64,000 nucleotides of DNA, taken from assembly GCA_903837135.1 (NCBI GenBank), contig CAILTK010000051.1, positions 1 to 64,000 on the forward strand. The letters run 5' to 3'. Below the pieces are notes generated by a model. That model was not told where the DNA came from. It worked only from the letters and a program-made list of their open reading frames with translations, and searched no databases. The DNA is from an uncultured Caulobacterales bacterium (lineage in GTDB: Bacteria; Pseudomonadota; Alphaproteobacteria; Caulobacterales; Caulobacteraceae). The translations under genes were made by a program, and so were the position numbers. Below, piece after piece: positions 1-9,910 of the stretch; within the stretch, counting starts at the first letter, position 1; each line of letters begins with the position of its first letter.

Positions 1-2034
1 CGCCGGCGGCGTGGCCGGAGCGGGCGGCTGCGGCGGCGCGTCCGGCGTCTCCGGGGCGGGGGCCGGCGTGTCGCCCGGCGGCGGGCTGACCGTCATGTGC
101 GACAGCAGGTCGCCGAGGGGATCGCCCATCACGACGCCCGGCTCGGCCTCGGGGCCGGTGGGTATGGCGCGGACCTGCAGGTGCGGCAGGGCCGTGGCCA
201 TGAAGGCGCGCCACATCTCCGCGGGCGCCCCGCCGCCGGTGACCTTGTGCATGGCGGTATTGTCGTCCTTGCCGACCCAGACGGCGGTGACGAAGCCGCC
301 GGTGTAGCCCATGAACCAGGCGTCCTTGTAGTCGGAGGTCGTGCCGGTCTTGCCGGCCAGATCGTAGCCCTTGATGGCCGCCCGCGTGCCCGTGCCCGAG
401 GCGATCACCGTCCGCAGCATCTGGTTCATATAGGTCAGCGCCGGGTTGCCGATCACGTTCTGGCGAGGCTCCGGATGGTGTTCGTAGAGCACCTTGCCGT
501 CCGCCGTGCGGATCCGTTCGATGCCGTAGGCGGTGGCGAGGTCGCCGCCGTTGGAGAAGGGGGCGTAGGCCTGGGCCATCTCGAGCGGACTGACCTGGGT
601 GGTCCCCAGCGCCATGGCCGGATCGGTGTTGATGGTCGAGCGGATGCCGAGCCGGTGGGCGGTGTTGGCCACGTTCTGGCGCCCGACCTCGTCGGCGAGG
701 CGCGCGGCCACCGTGTTGATCGACTGGGCCAGCGCCTGCTGCAGGGTCAGCGGCCCGAGGTATTTGTTGGTGTAGTTGTGTGGCGTCCAGCCGTTGATGG
801 TCACCGGTTCGTCCATCACCTGCACGTCGGGCGTGCGGCCCTGCTCCATGGCCGTCAGGTAGACGAACGGCTTCCACGCGGAGCCGGCCTGGCGACGCGC
901 CTCCACGGCGCGGTTGAACTGGCTATCGCCGTAGTCGACGCCGCCGATCATGGCCCGGACCCGGCCGACGCCGTCCATCGCCACCACCGCCGCCTGCTGC
1001 ACGCCCGCCGCCTTCTCGCGCGCCACGACGGTGGTCGCCGCCTGCTGGGCCAGGGCGTCGAGCGGCAGGTCGAGCGTGGTCTCGACCACGAGATCGGTCT
1101 CGGGCTGCCCCACCAGCTGGCGCACCTGCTGGTCGACCCAGTCGACGAAGTATTGGGCGTGGGCGCTGGCCAGGGTCTTGGACACCTTCACCGGGTGCTG
1201 GAAGGCCTCCTCGCGCTGCTCCGGCGTGATCGCCTTGGTCTCCACCATCCGGTCGAGCACGATGGTGGCCCGTCGCGCCGCCCGGTCCTGGTCCGAGACG
1301 GGGCTGTAGTGGGTCGGCGACTTCAGCAGACCCGCCAGCAGCGCGGCCTCGCCGACCGTGAGCTGGTCCGCCGGCTTGTTGAAGTAGCGCTGCGCCGCCG
1401 CCTCGATGCCATAGGCGCCCGCGCCGAAATAGACCCGGTTCATGTAGAGGGCGAGGATCTGCTTCTTGGTGAAGCGCCGCTCGAGCCAGAACGCCAGCAT
1501 CAGCTCCTGCGCCTTGCGGCGATAGGTCTGATCGGGCGTCAGGAACAGGTTGCGCGCCAGCTGCTGGGTGATGGTCGAGCCGCCGGCCAGCGGCCCGTGG
1601 CGGCGATGAAACGCGTTGCGGAAGAAGGAGCGGATGATCCCGCCCGCGTCGAACCCCATGTGATGATAGAAGTTGTGATCCTCGATCGCCACGAAGGCGG
1701 CCGGCACGTATTCGGGCAATTTGTCGATGTCCACCGGCGGCGCGTACTGGCTTCCGCGCACGCCGAGCAGCGAGCCCGACCGGTCGAGGTAGGTGATCGA
1801 GGGCTGGTGACGGATGTCGTAGAGCTTGGACGTGTCCGGCAGGCCGCGCGAAAAGATCACCACGAAGGCGACCACGAAGATCGCCACCCAGACGAAGGCC
1901 ACCGCCGCCCAATAGGCCAGTGTCCCGAGCAGCGAGCGCCCGTCCGGGCCGCGTCCGGGGAAGCGGAAGCCGCCAAACCCGCCCGATCCACCGGGGGGGC
2001 GCCCCGATTGCCCGGGCCTCGAAGGGTTCGACAT
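1..2034 (-). CDS. PBP1A-family bifunctional penicillin-binding protein (3' end outside window)
   Basis: Class A PBP that polymerises and crosslinks peptidoglycan in the periplasm. The reading frame is open from ATG at 2034 to the left edge (678 codons), so the C-terminus is missing. After a Gly/Pro/Arg-rich cytoplasmic tail (about residues 1-38) comes one membrane anchor (about 39-60). A GT51 glycosyltransferase domain follows, with catalytic Glu118 in EDHNFY, then GGSTITQQ and RKAQE. The transpeptidase has Ser385 in SAWK, S438-I-N440 and K562 in KTGTT. The visible tail is Pro/Ala-rich. Caulobacterales carry several PBP1 paralogues; which one this is cannot be decided here. The gene is divergent from rsmB across about 170 bp. 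Confidence 0.93.
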   Translation of the reverse strand, partial: MSNPSRPGQSGRPPGGSGGFGGFRFPGRGPDGRSLLGTLAYWAAVAFVWVAIFVVAFVVIFSRGLPDTSKLYDIRHQPSITYLDRSGSLLGVRGSQYAPPVDIDKLPEYVPAAFVAIEDHNFYHHMGFDAGGIIRSFFRNAFHRRHGPLAGGSTITQQLARNLFLTPDQTYRRKAQELMLAFWLERRFTKKQILALYMNRVYFGAGAYGIEAAAQRYFNKPADQLTVGEAALLAGLLKSPTHYSPVSDQDRAARRATIVLDRMVETKAITPEQREEAFQHPVKVSKTLASAHAQYFVDWVDQQVRQLVGQPETDLVVETTLDLPLDALAQQAATTVVAREKAAGVQQAAVVAMDGVGRVRAMIGGVDYGDSQFNRAVEARRQAGSAWKPFVYLTAMEQGRTPDVQVMDEPVTINGWTPHNYTNKYLGPLTLQQALAQSINTVAARLADEVGRQNVANTAHRLGIRSTINTDPAMALGTTQVSPLEMAQAYAPFSNGGDLATAYGIERIRTADGKVLYEHHPEPRQNVIGNPALTYMNQMLRTVIASGTGTRAAIKGYDLAGKTGTTSDYKDAWFMGYTGGFVTAVWVGKDDNTAMHKVTGGGAPAEMWRAFMATALPHLQVRAIPTGPEAEPGVVMGDPLGDLLSHMTVSPPPGDTPAPAPETPDAPPQPPAPATPPA

Positions 2035-2207
2035 GGATCAGGGCTCCACGAGGTCCATGCGCCGTTTCGGCTCAAGACGGCGGTCCGGCCTCTAGAACCG
2101 GAAATCTGGGCTGCTTTTAGCCTGCGGCTCACTTTTGCGCGAGAGGGTTGACCAGGCGTGAAGTTGTCCAATCGTGAACATGGGCGACTTGCGGTGCGCC
2201 GTCCGTC

Positions 2208-3563
2208 GTGAAACGAGGCGCCATGCCTGCGCCTGCGCCTTCCACCCGCTCGACCACCCCCGCCCGGCGAAGCGGCGGCAGACCGCCGGCCGCGGTCGGC
2301 GGACTGGCCGCGCGCCGGGCGGCCCTGGCGTTGATCGACGCGGCCCTGGCGCGGCGCGGCGGGATGGAGGACGCGGACGAGGCCGATCTCGCCGGCCTGG
2401 AGCCGCGGGACCGGGGGTTCGCGCGCGCCCTGGCCCTCGGAACCCTGCGCTGGCTGGGCCCGGTGGACCGGGCCCTGTCGATGCGCCTGCGCAAACCGCC
2501 GCCGCCCGCCGTGACCCGCCTGCTTCGTCTGGGCGCCGCCCAGATGCTGGCGCTGGACACGCCGCCGCACGCCGCCGTGTCGACCACCCTGGCCCTGGCC
2601 GCGGGCGACCCCGACGCGCGTCCGTTCGTCAAGCTGATGAACGCGGTGCTGCGGGGGCTCGACCGCGAGAGGCCGAGCGTGACCCCCGATCAGTTCGCCC
2701 CCGACTGGCTGCTGGCGCGCTGGCGCGCCGCCTATGGCGACGCTGTCGCCCTGGCCATCGCCGCCCGCATCGGCGAGGAGCCGCCCACCGATCTCAGCCT
2801 GCTCGACCCGGCGGAGGCCGACGCGATCGCCCAGGCCGTGGAGGGGACGGTGCTGGCCGGCCCCACCGTGCGGACCGCGCGGCGCGGCGACGTCTCGACC
2901 TGGCCCGGTTTCGCCGAGGGCCGCTGGTGGGTGCAGGACGCCGCCGCCGCCCTGCCGGCCCGGCTGCTGGCGGTGGGACCGGGCCAGTCGGCGCTCGACC
3001 TCTGCGCCGCGCCGGGCGGCAAGACGCTGCAGCTGGCGTCCGCGGGCGCGTCCGTCGTCGCCCTCGACCGTTCGGAGGGCCGGCTGGCGCGCGTGCGCGA
3101 CAACCTCGCGCGGATGGGGCTCGAGGCGGAGCTCGTCGCCGCCGACGCCGGGTCGTGGGGCGACCCTCGCACGTTCGACGCGGTGCTGCTCGATGCGCCG
3201 TGCTCGGCCACCGGCACCTTCCGACGCCATCCCGACGTGCTGTGGACGAACCGCCCCGGCGACATCGCGTCCCTGACCGTGGCCCAGGGCCGGCTGCTGG
3301 ACGCGGCCGCCGGGCGGGTCAAGCCCGGCGGGCGGCTGGTCTACAGCGTGTGCAGCCTGGAGCCGGAGGAGGGGGAGGCGCAGGTCGCCGCCTTCCTGTC
3401 GCGCCATCCGGAGATGGCGGTCGACCCGATCGGATCGGACGAGGGGGGCGCGCCGGCCGGCGGCGCGCGTTCGGACGGCCTGCTTCGGCTCCTGCCCAGC
3501 CTGGATCCACCGTCCGGCGGCCTCGACGGCTTCTTCATCGCCCGATTCCGGCGCCTGCGGTGA
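2208..3563 (+). CDS. rsmB: RsmB/NOP-family 16S rRNA (cytosine-C5) methyltransferase
   Basis: SAM-dependent m5C methyltransferase, probably acting on 16S rRNA C967. The N-terminal third resembles the NusB-like RNA-binding domain of RsmB (residues about 28-160). The Rossmann domain follows with LDLCAAPGGKT for SAM, Cys332 in DAPCSATGT and the second catalytic Cys382 in YSVCSLEP. Its 451 residues are typical. The first start is GTG 2208 and an ATG follows at 2223; either is possible because the first 25 residues are low-complexity Pro/Ala/Arg. The downstream lipoprotein gene is 75 bp away. Confidence 0.93.
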   Translation: MKRGAMPAPAPSTRSTTPARRSGGRPPAAVGGLAARRAALALIDAALARRGGMEDADEADLAGLEPRDRGFARALALGTLRWLGPVDRALSMRLRKPPPPAVTRLLRLGAAQMLALDTPPHAAVSTTLALAAGDPDARPFVKLMNAVLRGLDRERPSVTPDQFAPDWLLARWRAAYGDAVALAIAARIGEEPPTDLSLLDPAEADAIAQAVEGTVLAGPTVRTARRGDVSTWPGFAEGRWWVQDAAAALPARLLAVGPGQSALDLCAAPGGKTLQLASAGASVVALDRSEGRLARVRDNLARMGLEAELVAADAGSWGDPRTFDAVLLDAPCSATGTFRRHPDVLWTNRPGDIASLTVAQGRLLDAAAGRVKPGGRLVYSVCSLEPEEGEAQVAAFLSRHPEMAVDPIGSDEGGAPAGGARSDGLLRLLPSLDPPSGGLDGFFIARFRRLR

Positions 3564-3638
3564 ACCATAGCCGTTCAGCGACCGTTCAGGTCGTACGGCG
3601 CATGAGCTTCGCCTCATACCGCGTTCCATGAGGATCCT

Positions 3639-4211
3639 ATGACCCCTTCGCCCCCCGTTCCTTCAAGGGCCGCCCGTTCGAACGCGGCCCGAAAGGCCCT
3701 GCTCGTCCTGTCGCTCGTCGCCGTGAGCGGTTCGGTGGCCGCCTGCGCCGAGGACTACGGCCCGCGGCCCTACCCGATGTACGCGGCCGGCGTTCCGGCC
3801 CGCGTCCAGCACGGCGTGATCATCGGCGCCCGGCCGATCGAGTTCGGCCCCGGCAACAACGGGACCGGCGCGGTCGTCGGCGGCGTCGCCGGCGGCCTGG
3901 CCGGGAACGCCCTGGCCGGCGGCCGGGATCGCGGCCTGGCGACCATCGCCGGCGTGGTCGGCGGCGCCCTGATCGGCAACGCGGTTCAGGGCGACCAGCG
4001 CCATCCGGGGTTCGCCTACATGGTCCAGTTCCGCGATGGCCGCACGCTCGAGATCCCGCAGCCGGGGGTCCAGCCGATCCCGCAGGGAACACCGGTGAAC
4101 GTGATCTGGGAAGGCGGCCGCGCCCGCATCGAGCCGGCCGGTCCGCCGCACTACGCCCCGCCGCCCCCGCCAGGCTACTATCCGCCCCCGCCCCCGCCCC
4201 CCGGGCGCTGA
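3639..4211 (+). CDS. glycine-zipper 2TM lipoprotein (SlyB / 17-kDa antigen type)
   Basis: Predicted outer-membrane or periplasmic lipoprotein of 190 residues. A basic N-terminus and hydrophobic stretch (about 20-33) end in a lipobox, VAAC, with Cys36 as the acylation site. Residues about 75-120 are a glycine zipper with repeated GxxxG spacing (VVGGVAGGLAGNALAGG). The C-terminus is a Pro/Tyr-rich tail ending in long proline runs. The family is common in Proteobacteria as a structural envelope protein of poorly defined role. It is flanked by rsmB and rpe, and no operon link is evident beyond same-strand spacing (63 bp to rpe). Confidence 0.85.
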   Translation: MTPSPPVPSRAARSNAARKALLVLSLVAVSGSVAACAEDYGPRPYPMYAAGVPARVQHGVIIGARPIEFGPGNNGTGAVVGGVAGGLAGNALAGGRDRGLATIAGVVGGALIGNAVQGDQRHPGFAYMVQFRDGRTLEIPQPGVQPIPQGTPVNVIWEGGRARIEPAGPPHYAPPPPPGYYPPPPPPPGR

Positions 4212-4274
4212 CCTCGCCGACGATGAGGGCCGGGACGGTTCCCGTTCCGGCCCAAATGCTCTAGTCCTCGGCGC

Positions 4275-4967
4275 ATGAGCGGTCGCCGTCCCATCATCTC
4301 GCCGTCGATTCTCGCGTCGGATTTCGCCCGGCTGGGCGAAGAGGCGCGCGCCGTCGAGGCCGCGGGCGCGGACTGGCTGCACGTGGACGTGATGGACGGC
4401 CGCTTCGTGCCCAACATCACCATCGGGCCGGAGGTGGTGAAGGCGATCCGGCCGCACGTCTCCATCCCGCTCGACGTTCACCTGATGATCGCCCCGGCCG
4501 ACCCGCATCTGGAGGCCTTTCGCGCCGCCGGCGCCGACATCATCAGCGTCCACCCCGAGGCGGGACCGCACCTGTCGCGCACCCTGCAGCGCATCCGCGC
4601 CCTCGGCGCCAAGGCCGGGGTCGTGCTGAATCCGGCGACCGCGCCCGAAGCGATCGAATGGGTGCTGGACGAAGCCGACCTGATCCTGGTCATGTCGGTC
4701 AATCCGGGGTTCGGCGGACAGAGCTTCATGACCTCCCAGCTGAAGAAGATCGAGCGTCTGCGCGCCCTGATCGACGCCGCCGGACGCGACATCATCCTGG
4801 AGGTCGACGGCGGCGTGACCGCCGAGACCGCGCGCCAGTGCGTGGAGGCGGGCGCCGCCGCCCTGGTCGCCGGCACGGCCGTGTTCAAGGGCGGCGCCGC
4901 AGCCTACGCCGACAACATCTCCGCGCTTCGCGGCGCCGGCGGTTTGGGAGCCAAGGCCGCGGAATGA
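4275..4967 (+). CDS. rpe: ribulose-phosphate 3-epimerase
   Basis: Interconverts D-ribulose 5-phosphate and D-xylulose 5-phosphate in the pentose phosphate and Calvin pathways; cytosolic TIM barrel. The sequence has the family signatures: [13 protein letters not shown] at the N-terminus, the metal and catalytic stretch [29 protein letters not shown] and EVDGGV near the phosphate site. Its 230 residues match the usual length of 215-230. The stop overlaps the next gene's ATG (ATGA at 4964-4967), so it is probably translationally coupled to the heparinase-like gene. Confidence 0.97.
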   Translation: MSGRRPIISPSILASDFARLGEEARAVEAAGADWLHVDVMDGRFVPNITIGPEVVKAIRPHVSIPLDVHLMIAPADPHLEAFRAAGADIISVHPEAGPHLSRTLQRIRALGAKAGVVLNPATAPEAIEWVLDEADLILVMSVNPGFGGQSFMTSQLKKIERLRALIDAAGRDIILEVDGGVTAETARQCVEAGAAALVAGTAVFKGGAAAYADNISALRGAGGLGAKAAE

Positions 4968-6712
4968 CCGACCGCCGGCCTGGCGTCGAAGCCCAGCCCC
5001 TCCTGGCGCCCGCCGCCGCGGTCCTGGCCCGGTTGCGGCGGTCGGCCGCTTCGGAATGGCGTCAGTCGCAGATCTACCGCTGGACCCTGCGCGGGCCGCC
5101 CGTGGAGGGCCTGCTCGCGGCCCCCCGCGATTACCGGCCGGTCGACCCGGAGATGGCGCGGATGATCCTGTCGGGGCGGATGACGCTGGCCGGCGAAACC
5201 CTGGAGATGGGTCAGGGCGGCGATCCCTGGGACACGGCCAGCCCCTCGCGCGCCTTCGCGGTCAAGCTCCACCGCTTCGACTGGCTGCCCGGACTGATGC
5301 AGCCGGCCGATCCCCGGCTCCGCCCCAAGGCGACGGAGGAGGCGCTGCGGCTCAGCCTGGACTGGCTTGCGCTGTTCTCGCCGATCACGCCGTTCGCCTG
5401 GGGGGCCGAGACGCTGGAGCGGCGGCTCTACAATCTGGTGTGCGCGGCGCCCCGCCTGGTGGAGATCGCCTCCGAGGTCGAACAGAGGCGCCTGCTCGAC
5501 TCCCTGGCCGAGCAGGCGCGGCATCTTCTGCGGCTGGACGACGGCCCGGCCCGCGCGGCCGAGCGGGCGACGGTGACCGCCCTGGTCGGCGCGACGCTGG
5601 CGGGACGGGGGCCGCGAAACCTTCTGCCCAAGGCTCTGTCGGCGACGACCCGGGCCCTGCGCGCGGCGATCCTGCCCGACGGCGGCCTGCGCACCCGCTC
5701 GCCCGAGCAGGGGATGGAGCTGCTGCTCGACCTTCTGACGCTGGACGATGCGCTGCACCAGCGCCAGCTCAGGATCCCCGGCGAGATCGGGCGCGGCATC
5801 GACCGCATGACCGCGGCGGTGCGCTTCTTCACCCTGGGCGACGGGCGGCTCGGCGCGTTTCAGGGCGGGGAGTCGGCCAGCGCGGCGCGCGTCGCCTCCG
5901 CGGTGGCGCACGACGACCCGTCGTCGAGGGTCTACAGCTTCGCCCCCCAGTCTGGCTATCAGCGGATGGCCGGGCGTCAGCTTCAGCTGCTGATCGACGC
6001 CGCGCCCGCCGCGGCGGGCCGGTGGAGCACGGCCGCCTGCGCCCAGCCCCTGGCCCTGGAGATCAGCTGCGGCGCCGATCGGATGATCGTCAACGCCGCC
6101 TGGAGCCCCGGCGCGCAGGGCCCGCAGGCCCTGCGGCTGACCGATGCGGGGTCGACCGGCAGTGTCGGCGAGCGATCCGCCGGGGCGCCCCTGTCCGGCT
6201 TTCTCGCCGCGGCGCTCGGTCCGCGGCTGACCGGCGGCGCCCGGTCGGTCGACGCCCGGCGCCACGAGGACGAGACCGGTGTCTGGCTCGAGCTGACCCA
6301 CGACGGCTGGGCGGCCAGTCACGGACTGCTGCACGAGCGGCGGCTCTATCTCGATTTCCGGTCCGAGGAGTTGCGCGGCGAGGACCGGTTCCTGCCGGCC
6401 CCCAAGGCGCCGGCCCTGCGTCGGCGGCTCGATCCCTTCGCCCTCCATTTCCACCTGCACCAGGATGTGCAGGCCTCGCTGGCGCGCGACCTGCGCAGCG
6501 TGCTGATACGCGGCCCCTCCAACCGCGGCTGGTGGTTTCGCAACGACGCGCCCGACGTGGCCCTGGAGCCGTCGGTGCATTTCGAGGCCGGCCTGCCGCA
6601 CCGCACGCGGCAGATCGCGCTGCGCGGCAATATCGGACGCGACGGCGCGGCGCGCGTACGCTGGAAGCTGACGCCGGTCGAACCCTCCGAACAGCCGCCC
6701 CTCGCCAGATGA
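4964..6712 (+). CDS. heparinase II/III family protein
   Basis: 582-residue protein resembling the alginate-lyase-like helical domain plus C-terminal heparinase II/III beta domain. Residues about 90-330 are helical, and the C-terminal half is beta-rich with the family-type stretch SGYQRM and a late HLHQDVQ segment. There is no signal peptide, so it may act in the cytosol or be an enzyme-like remnant in polysaccharide metabolism. The start at 4964 is fixed by the ATGA overlap with rpe, and its own stop overlaps the CapD-like gene by ATGA. The coupling suggests a shared role in surface-polysaccharide or cell-wall glycan handling. The substrate is unknown. Confidence 0.82.
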   Translation: MTDRRPGVEAQPLLAPAAAVLARLRRSAASEWRQSQIYRWTLRGPPVEGLLAAPRDYRPVDPEMARMILSGRMTLAGETLEMGQGGDPWDTASPSRAFAVKLHRFDWLPGLMQPADPRLRPKATEEALRLSLDWLALFSPITPFAWGAETLERRLYNLVCAAPRLVEIASEVEQRRLLDSLAEQARHLLRLDDGPARAAERATVTALVGATLAGRGPRNLLPKALSATTRALRAAILPDGGLRTRSPEQGMELLLDLLTLDDALHQRQLRIPGEIGRGIDRMTAAVRFFTLGDGRLGAFQGGESASAARVASAVAHDDPSSRVYSFAPQSGYQRMAGRQLQLLIDAAPAAAGRWSTAACAQPLALEISCGADRMIVNAAWSPGAQGPQALRLTDAGSTGSVGERSAGAPLSGFLAAALGPRLTGGARSVDARRHEDETGVWLELTHDGWAASHGLLHERRLYLDFRSEELRGEDRFLPAPKAPALRRRLDPFALHFHLHQDVQASLARDLRSVLIRGPSNRGWWFRNDAPDVALEPSVHFEAGLPHRTRQIALRGNIGRDGAARVRWKLTPVEPSEQPPLAR

Positions 6713-8583
6713 GCACACCCCCGCCTCCACCCCCGCACGCCCGCGGCGCCGACAGTCCGCGATGGATGCCCTGGCTGATCTATCTGCAGGATCTCGCCTG
6801 GGCCGGGACGGTGATGGCCGGGGTGATCGTGGTCCGCTATCATTTCGAGCGCCCCCTGCCCGTGGACATGGTGGTCCGCGCCACGGTCAGCTTCGTCCTC
6901 GTCTGCGGCGTCGTGTTTCCGGCCATGCGCCTGCACCGCGGCCTCTGGCGCTACACGGCCCTGAACGATGTGGTGCGCGTGTTTCAGGCGGTGGCGATCG
7001 CCGCCCTGATCCAGTTGCCGCTGCTGTTCCTGATGGATCGGCTGAAGGACTTCCCCCGCTCGACACCGTTTTTCGTCGTGCCGGTGCTGACCGCCGTGCT
7101 GTCGTTCGAGCGGATCCTGAAGCAGGCCGCCGCCCACGGCGACTGGGGCGCCGCGCTCCGCTTCGAGGACCGGTCCCGGCCCGCGGCGGTGGTGGTGGGC
7201 TCCAGCGAGGCCGTGTCCGACTATCTGCGCACCTCGCGCCGGCGCGATCGGACGGTGCGGATCGCCGGCATCGTCGTGCTGGACGAAGGCCACGCCGGAC
7301 GGACCATCCTCGGCGCCGAGGTGCTGGGCGCCCTGCCGCGCCTGGCGGCGGTGCTGAAGGCGCTGGCCGCGGCCGAGGACCGCTCGCCCCAGGTCATCCT
7401 GGCCGAGAAGCGCCCGGGGCGGAAGGTGGTCGACGCGGTGCTGGCCGCCGCCGGCGAAGTGGGCGTCCAGGTGGTGAGCCACGGCGCGGGCGGGACGCTG
7501 CGGCCGGTGCAGGCGTCCGCCCTGCTGGATCGCCGCGCCCGTCACCTCGACCTCGACCTCGTGCGAAGCCTGGTCGCCGGCAAACGGGTGCTGGTCACCG
7601 GCGCGGGGGGAACCATCGGCTCGGAGCTCAGCCGGCAGATCCTGGCCCTGCAGCCGGAGCGGCTCGTGCTGTTCGACGCCTCGGAATACAACCTCTACGC
7701 CATCGACCAGACCCTGCGGGAGGAGGGTGTTCAGTCCCCGTGGATCTGCGCCCTCGGCGACGTGCGCGATCGCCGCCGGCTCGAAGTGCTGTTCGCCGAG
7801 GAGCGGCCCGAGGTGGTGCTGCACGCCGCCGCCCTCAAGCACGTGCCGCTGATGGAGGCCAATCCCTGCGAGACCGTGCTGACCAATGTGGTCGGCGCCG
7901 CCAACGTGGCCCGCCTGGCGCGGGAGTATTCCAAGGCGCTGGTGTTCATCTCCACCGACAAGGCGGTCAATCCGACCAACGTCATGGGCGCGACCAAGCG
8001 GGTGGCGGAGCGGGTCGTGCAGGCGATCGCCCGCGGCGGCCGAGCCAAGGTGGCCGTGGTACGGTTCGGCAATGTGCTGGGCTCGACCGGCTCGGTGGTG
8101 CCCCTGTTCGAGCGCCAGATCGCCGCCGGCGGTCCGATCACCCTGACCCATCCGGACGTCGTGCGCTTCTTCATGACCGTGCGGGAGGCCGCCGCGCTGG
8201 TGCTGCAGGCCGCGGCCCTTCCGGCCCCCGACGCCGACCCGGGTTCGAGCCAGATCTACGTGCTCGACATGGGCGAGCCGGTGAAGATCGCCGATCTCGC
8301 CCGGCAGATGATCCGCCTGCATGGCCTGAGGCCGGGGATCGACATCGAGATCGCCCACACGGGCCTGCGGCCGGGTGAGAAACTCTACGAGGAGATCTTC
8401 TATGGGGCCGAGACCGTGCGTCCGACCGGCGCCGACGGGGTGCTGTCGGCCTTCGACACCCTGCCGCCGTGGCGCGAGCTCGAACCGCGCATCGAGGCGC
8501 TCAAGGCCGCCGCCGAAGCGCGCGACGAAGCCGAGACCCTGCGGCTGCTGCGGGATCTGGAGCCGGCGTTCCGACAGGAATGA
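6709..8583 (+). CDS. membrane nucleoside-diphosphate-sugar epimerase/dehydratase (CapD/WbpM/FlaA1 type)
   Basis: 624-residue inner-membrane enzyme of polysaccharide biosynthesis. Residues about 20-140 hold several hydrophobic segments. A CoA-binding-like Rossmann domain follows (about 160-270). The catalytic extended-SDR domain starts with GAGGTIGSEL at about 296-305 and contains STDKAVNPTN then MGATK, the Met/Lys catalytic pattern of inverting UDP-sugar 4,6-dehydratases. Family members turn UDP-GlcNAc or related sugars into deoxy precursors for capsule, O-antigen or flagellin glycans. The start is set by the ATGA overlap at 6709-6712. Confidence 0.92.
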   Translation: MSTPPPPPPHARGADSPRWMPWLIYLQDLAWAGTVMAGVIVVRYHFERPLPVDMVVRATVSFVLVCGVVFPAMRLHRGLWRYTALNDVVRVFQAVAIAALIQLPLLFLMDRLKDFPRSTPFFVVPVLTAVLSFERILKQAAAHGDWGAALRFEDRSRPAAVVVGSSEAVSDYLRTSRRRDRTVRIAGIVVLDEGHAGRTILGAEVLGALPRLAAVLKALAAAEDRSPQVILAEKRPGRKVVDAVLAAAGEVGVQVVSHGAGGTLRPVQASALLDRRARHLDLDLVRSLVAGKRVLVTGAGGTIGSELSRQILALQPERLVLFDASEYNLYAIDQTLREEGVQSPWICALGDVRDRRRLEVLFAEERPEVVLHAAALKHVPLMEANPCETVLTNVVGAANVARLAREYSKALVFISTDKAVNPTNVMGATKRVAERVVQAIARGGRAKVAVVRFGNVLGSTGSVVPLFERQIAAGGPITLTHPDVVRFFMTVREAAALVLQAAALPAPDADPGSSQIYVLDMGEPVKIADLARQMIRLHGLRPGIDIEIAHTGLRPGEKLYEEIFYGAETVRPTGADGVLSAFDTLPPWRELEPRIEALKAAAEARDEAETLRLLRDLEPAFRQE

Positions 8584-8613
8584 GGTTGGACTTCAGCGTT
8601 CTCGCCTCTTCAA

Positions 8614-8645
8614 CCGCTCATCCCGGCATTCGCCGGGATGAGCGG
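8614..8645. repeat. perfect 14-bp inverted repeat, REP-like and possible bidirectional terminator
   Basis: Arms 8614-8627 (ccgctcatcccggc) and 8632-8645 are exact reverse complements around the loop attc. The hairpin sits between two convergent genes (capD-like and metZ), so it could end transcription from both sides. No T-tract follows on either strand. The core catcccgg/ccgggatg resembles dispersed palindromic repeats common in alphaproteobacterial genomes. Confidence 0.75.
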
Positions 8646-8689
8646 ACATATTCACTAGCGGTCCGCTTGCCCCGGGCCGCATGGGGCGC

Positions 8690-9910
8690 TCACGCCGCGT
8701 CGAGCGCCCGGCCGATATCGCGCGCGAGGTCACGGGCGCCCTCGAGTCCCACCGACAGCCGCACGCAGCCTTCGGTGACGCCGACCTCCAGCCGCTGCTC
8801 CTCGGTCATCGACCGGTGGGTCGTGGTGGCCGGGTGGGTGGCCATCGACTTGGCGTCGCCGAGGTTGTTGGAGATGTCGACGATCCTCAACGCATTAAGG
8901 AAGTTGAACGCCTCGGCCCGGCCGCCGAGGTCGAACGCCACCACCGTGCCGCCGCCGCTCATCTGCCGGCGGGCCAGCTCGTACTGCGCATGGTCGGCTC
9001 GGAACGGATAGAAGGCCCGCTTGGTCTTCGGATGCTCGGCGATCAGATCGGCCAGGGCCGTCGCGGTCTCGGCCTGGCGGCGCACGCGCAGGTCGAGGCT
9101 CTCCAGCCCCTTGAGCAGCACCCAGGCGTTGAACGGCGAGAGGGCCGGCCCGGTGTGGCGGATCAGGTCGCGGAAGGCGTCCTCCAGCAGGGCCTTGGAC
9201 CCCAGGAGCGCGCCGCCGAGCACCCGGCCGCCGCCGTCGATGTGCTTGGTGGCCGAATAGGCGACGACGTCGGCGCCGAGCCTGAGCGGCTGCTGGAACA
9301 GGGGCGTGGCGAACACATTGTCGACCACCACCTTGGCCCCGACCGCGTGGGCCATCTCGGATACCGCGGCGATGTCGGTGAGTTCGAGCAGGGGGTTGGC
9401 CGGCGTCTCGATCAGCACGCAGCGGGTGTTGGGCCGCATGGCCGCGCGCCACTGGTCGAGATCCGGGGCGTCGACCAGGGTGGTCTCCACGCCGAACCGC
9501 GGCGCCCAGTGGCTGAGGATCCAGCGGCACGAGCCGAACAGGGCCTTGCCGGCGACGATGTGATCGCCGGCCTTGACCAGGCCCATGATCGCCATGTGGA
9601 TCGCCGCCATGCCCGAGGCGAACGAGCGGCAGTATTCGGCGCCGTCCAGCAGGGCCAGCCGCTCCTCGAACGCCAGCGTGGTCGGGTTGCCGTAGCGCGT
9701 GTAGACGAAGCCGGGTTCGGAGCCGGCGAAGCGGGCGTCGGCGGCCTCCGCCGTCTGGTAGACGAAGCTCTGGGTCAGGAAGATGGGTTCGCTGGTCTCG
9801 CCATAGCGCGTGCGCTCTATCCCGCCGCGGATCAGCTTGGTGGCGGGCTCCCAGTCGATCGGATTCTCGGCGTTGGGGTTCTCGGCGTTCGGATCTTCGT
9901 CGGCGCTCAT
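8690..9910 (-). CDS. metZ: O-succinylhomoserine sulfhydrylase
   Basis: PLP enzyme of the Cys/Met-metabolism (gamma-family) fold, making homocysteine from O-succinylhomoserine and sulfide for methionine synthesis. The 406 residues contain TRYGNPT, SFASGMAAI and the PLP lysine K222 in YSATKHIDG, then LSVGLEG near the C-terminus. MetZ is favoured over cystathionine gamma-synthase or gamma-lyase by overall resemblance and by the usual methionine route in alphaproteobacteria, but the subfamily is inferred. The N-terminus carries a duplicated PNAEN repeat. I saw no SAM-II-like leader upstream. Confidence 0.88.
   Translation of the reverse strand: MSADEDPNAENPNAENPIDWEPATKLIRGGIERTRYGETSEPIFLTQSFVYQTAEAADARFAGSEPGFVYTRYGNPTTLAFEERLALLDGAEYCRSFASGMAAIHMAIMGLVKAGDHIVAGKALFGSCRWILSHWAPRFGVETTLVDAPDLDQWRAAMRPNTRCVLIETPANPLLELTDIAAVSEMAHAVGAKVVVDNVFATPLFQQPLRLGADVVAYSATKHIDGGGRVLGGALLGSKALLEDAFRDLIRHTGPALSPFNAWVLLKGLESLDLRVRRQAETATALADLIAEHPKTKRAFYPFRADHAQYELARRQMSGGGTVVAFDLGGRAEAFNFLNALRIVDISNNLGDAKSMATHPATTTHRSMTEEQRLEVGVTEGCVRLSVGLEGARDLARDIGRALDAA
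9861..9890 (-). repeat. two-copy 15-bp tandem repeat inside metZ
   Basis: Units 9861-9875 and 9876-9890 differ at two positions. They encode the duplicated PNAEN/PNAEN segment at residues about 7-16, before the conserved PLP-enzyme fold begins. This is probably a neutral slippage expansion. Confidence 0.7.

Noticed and set aside
97-2151. Long forward open frame opposite the PBP gene
   Set aside because: The translation is Gly/Val/His/Arg-rich without motifs, while the opposite strand encodes a full GT51-transpeptidase. High GC produces such antisense frames throughout the window.
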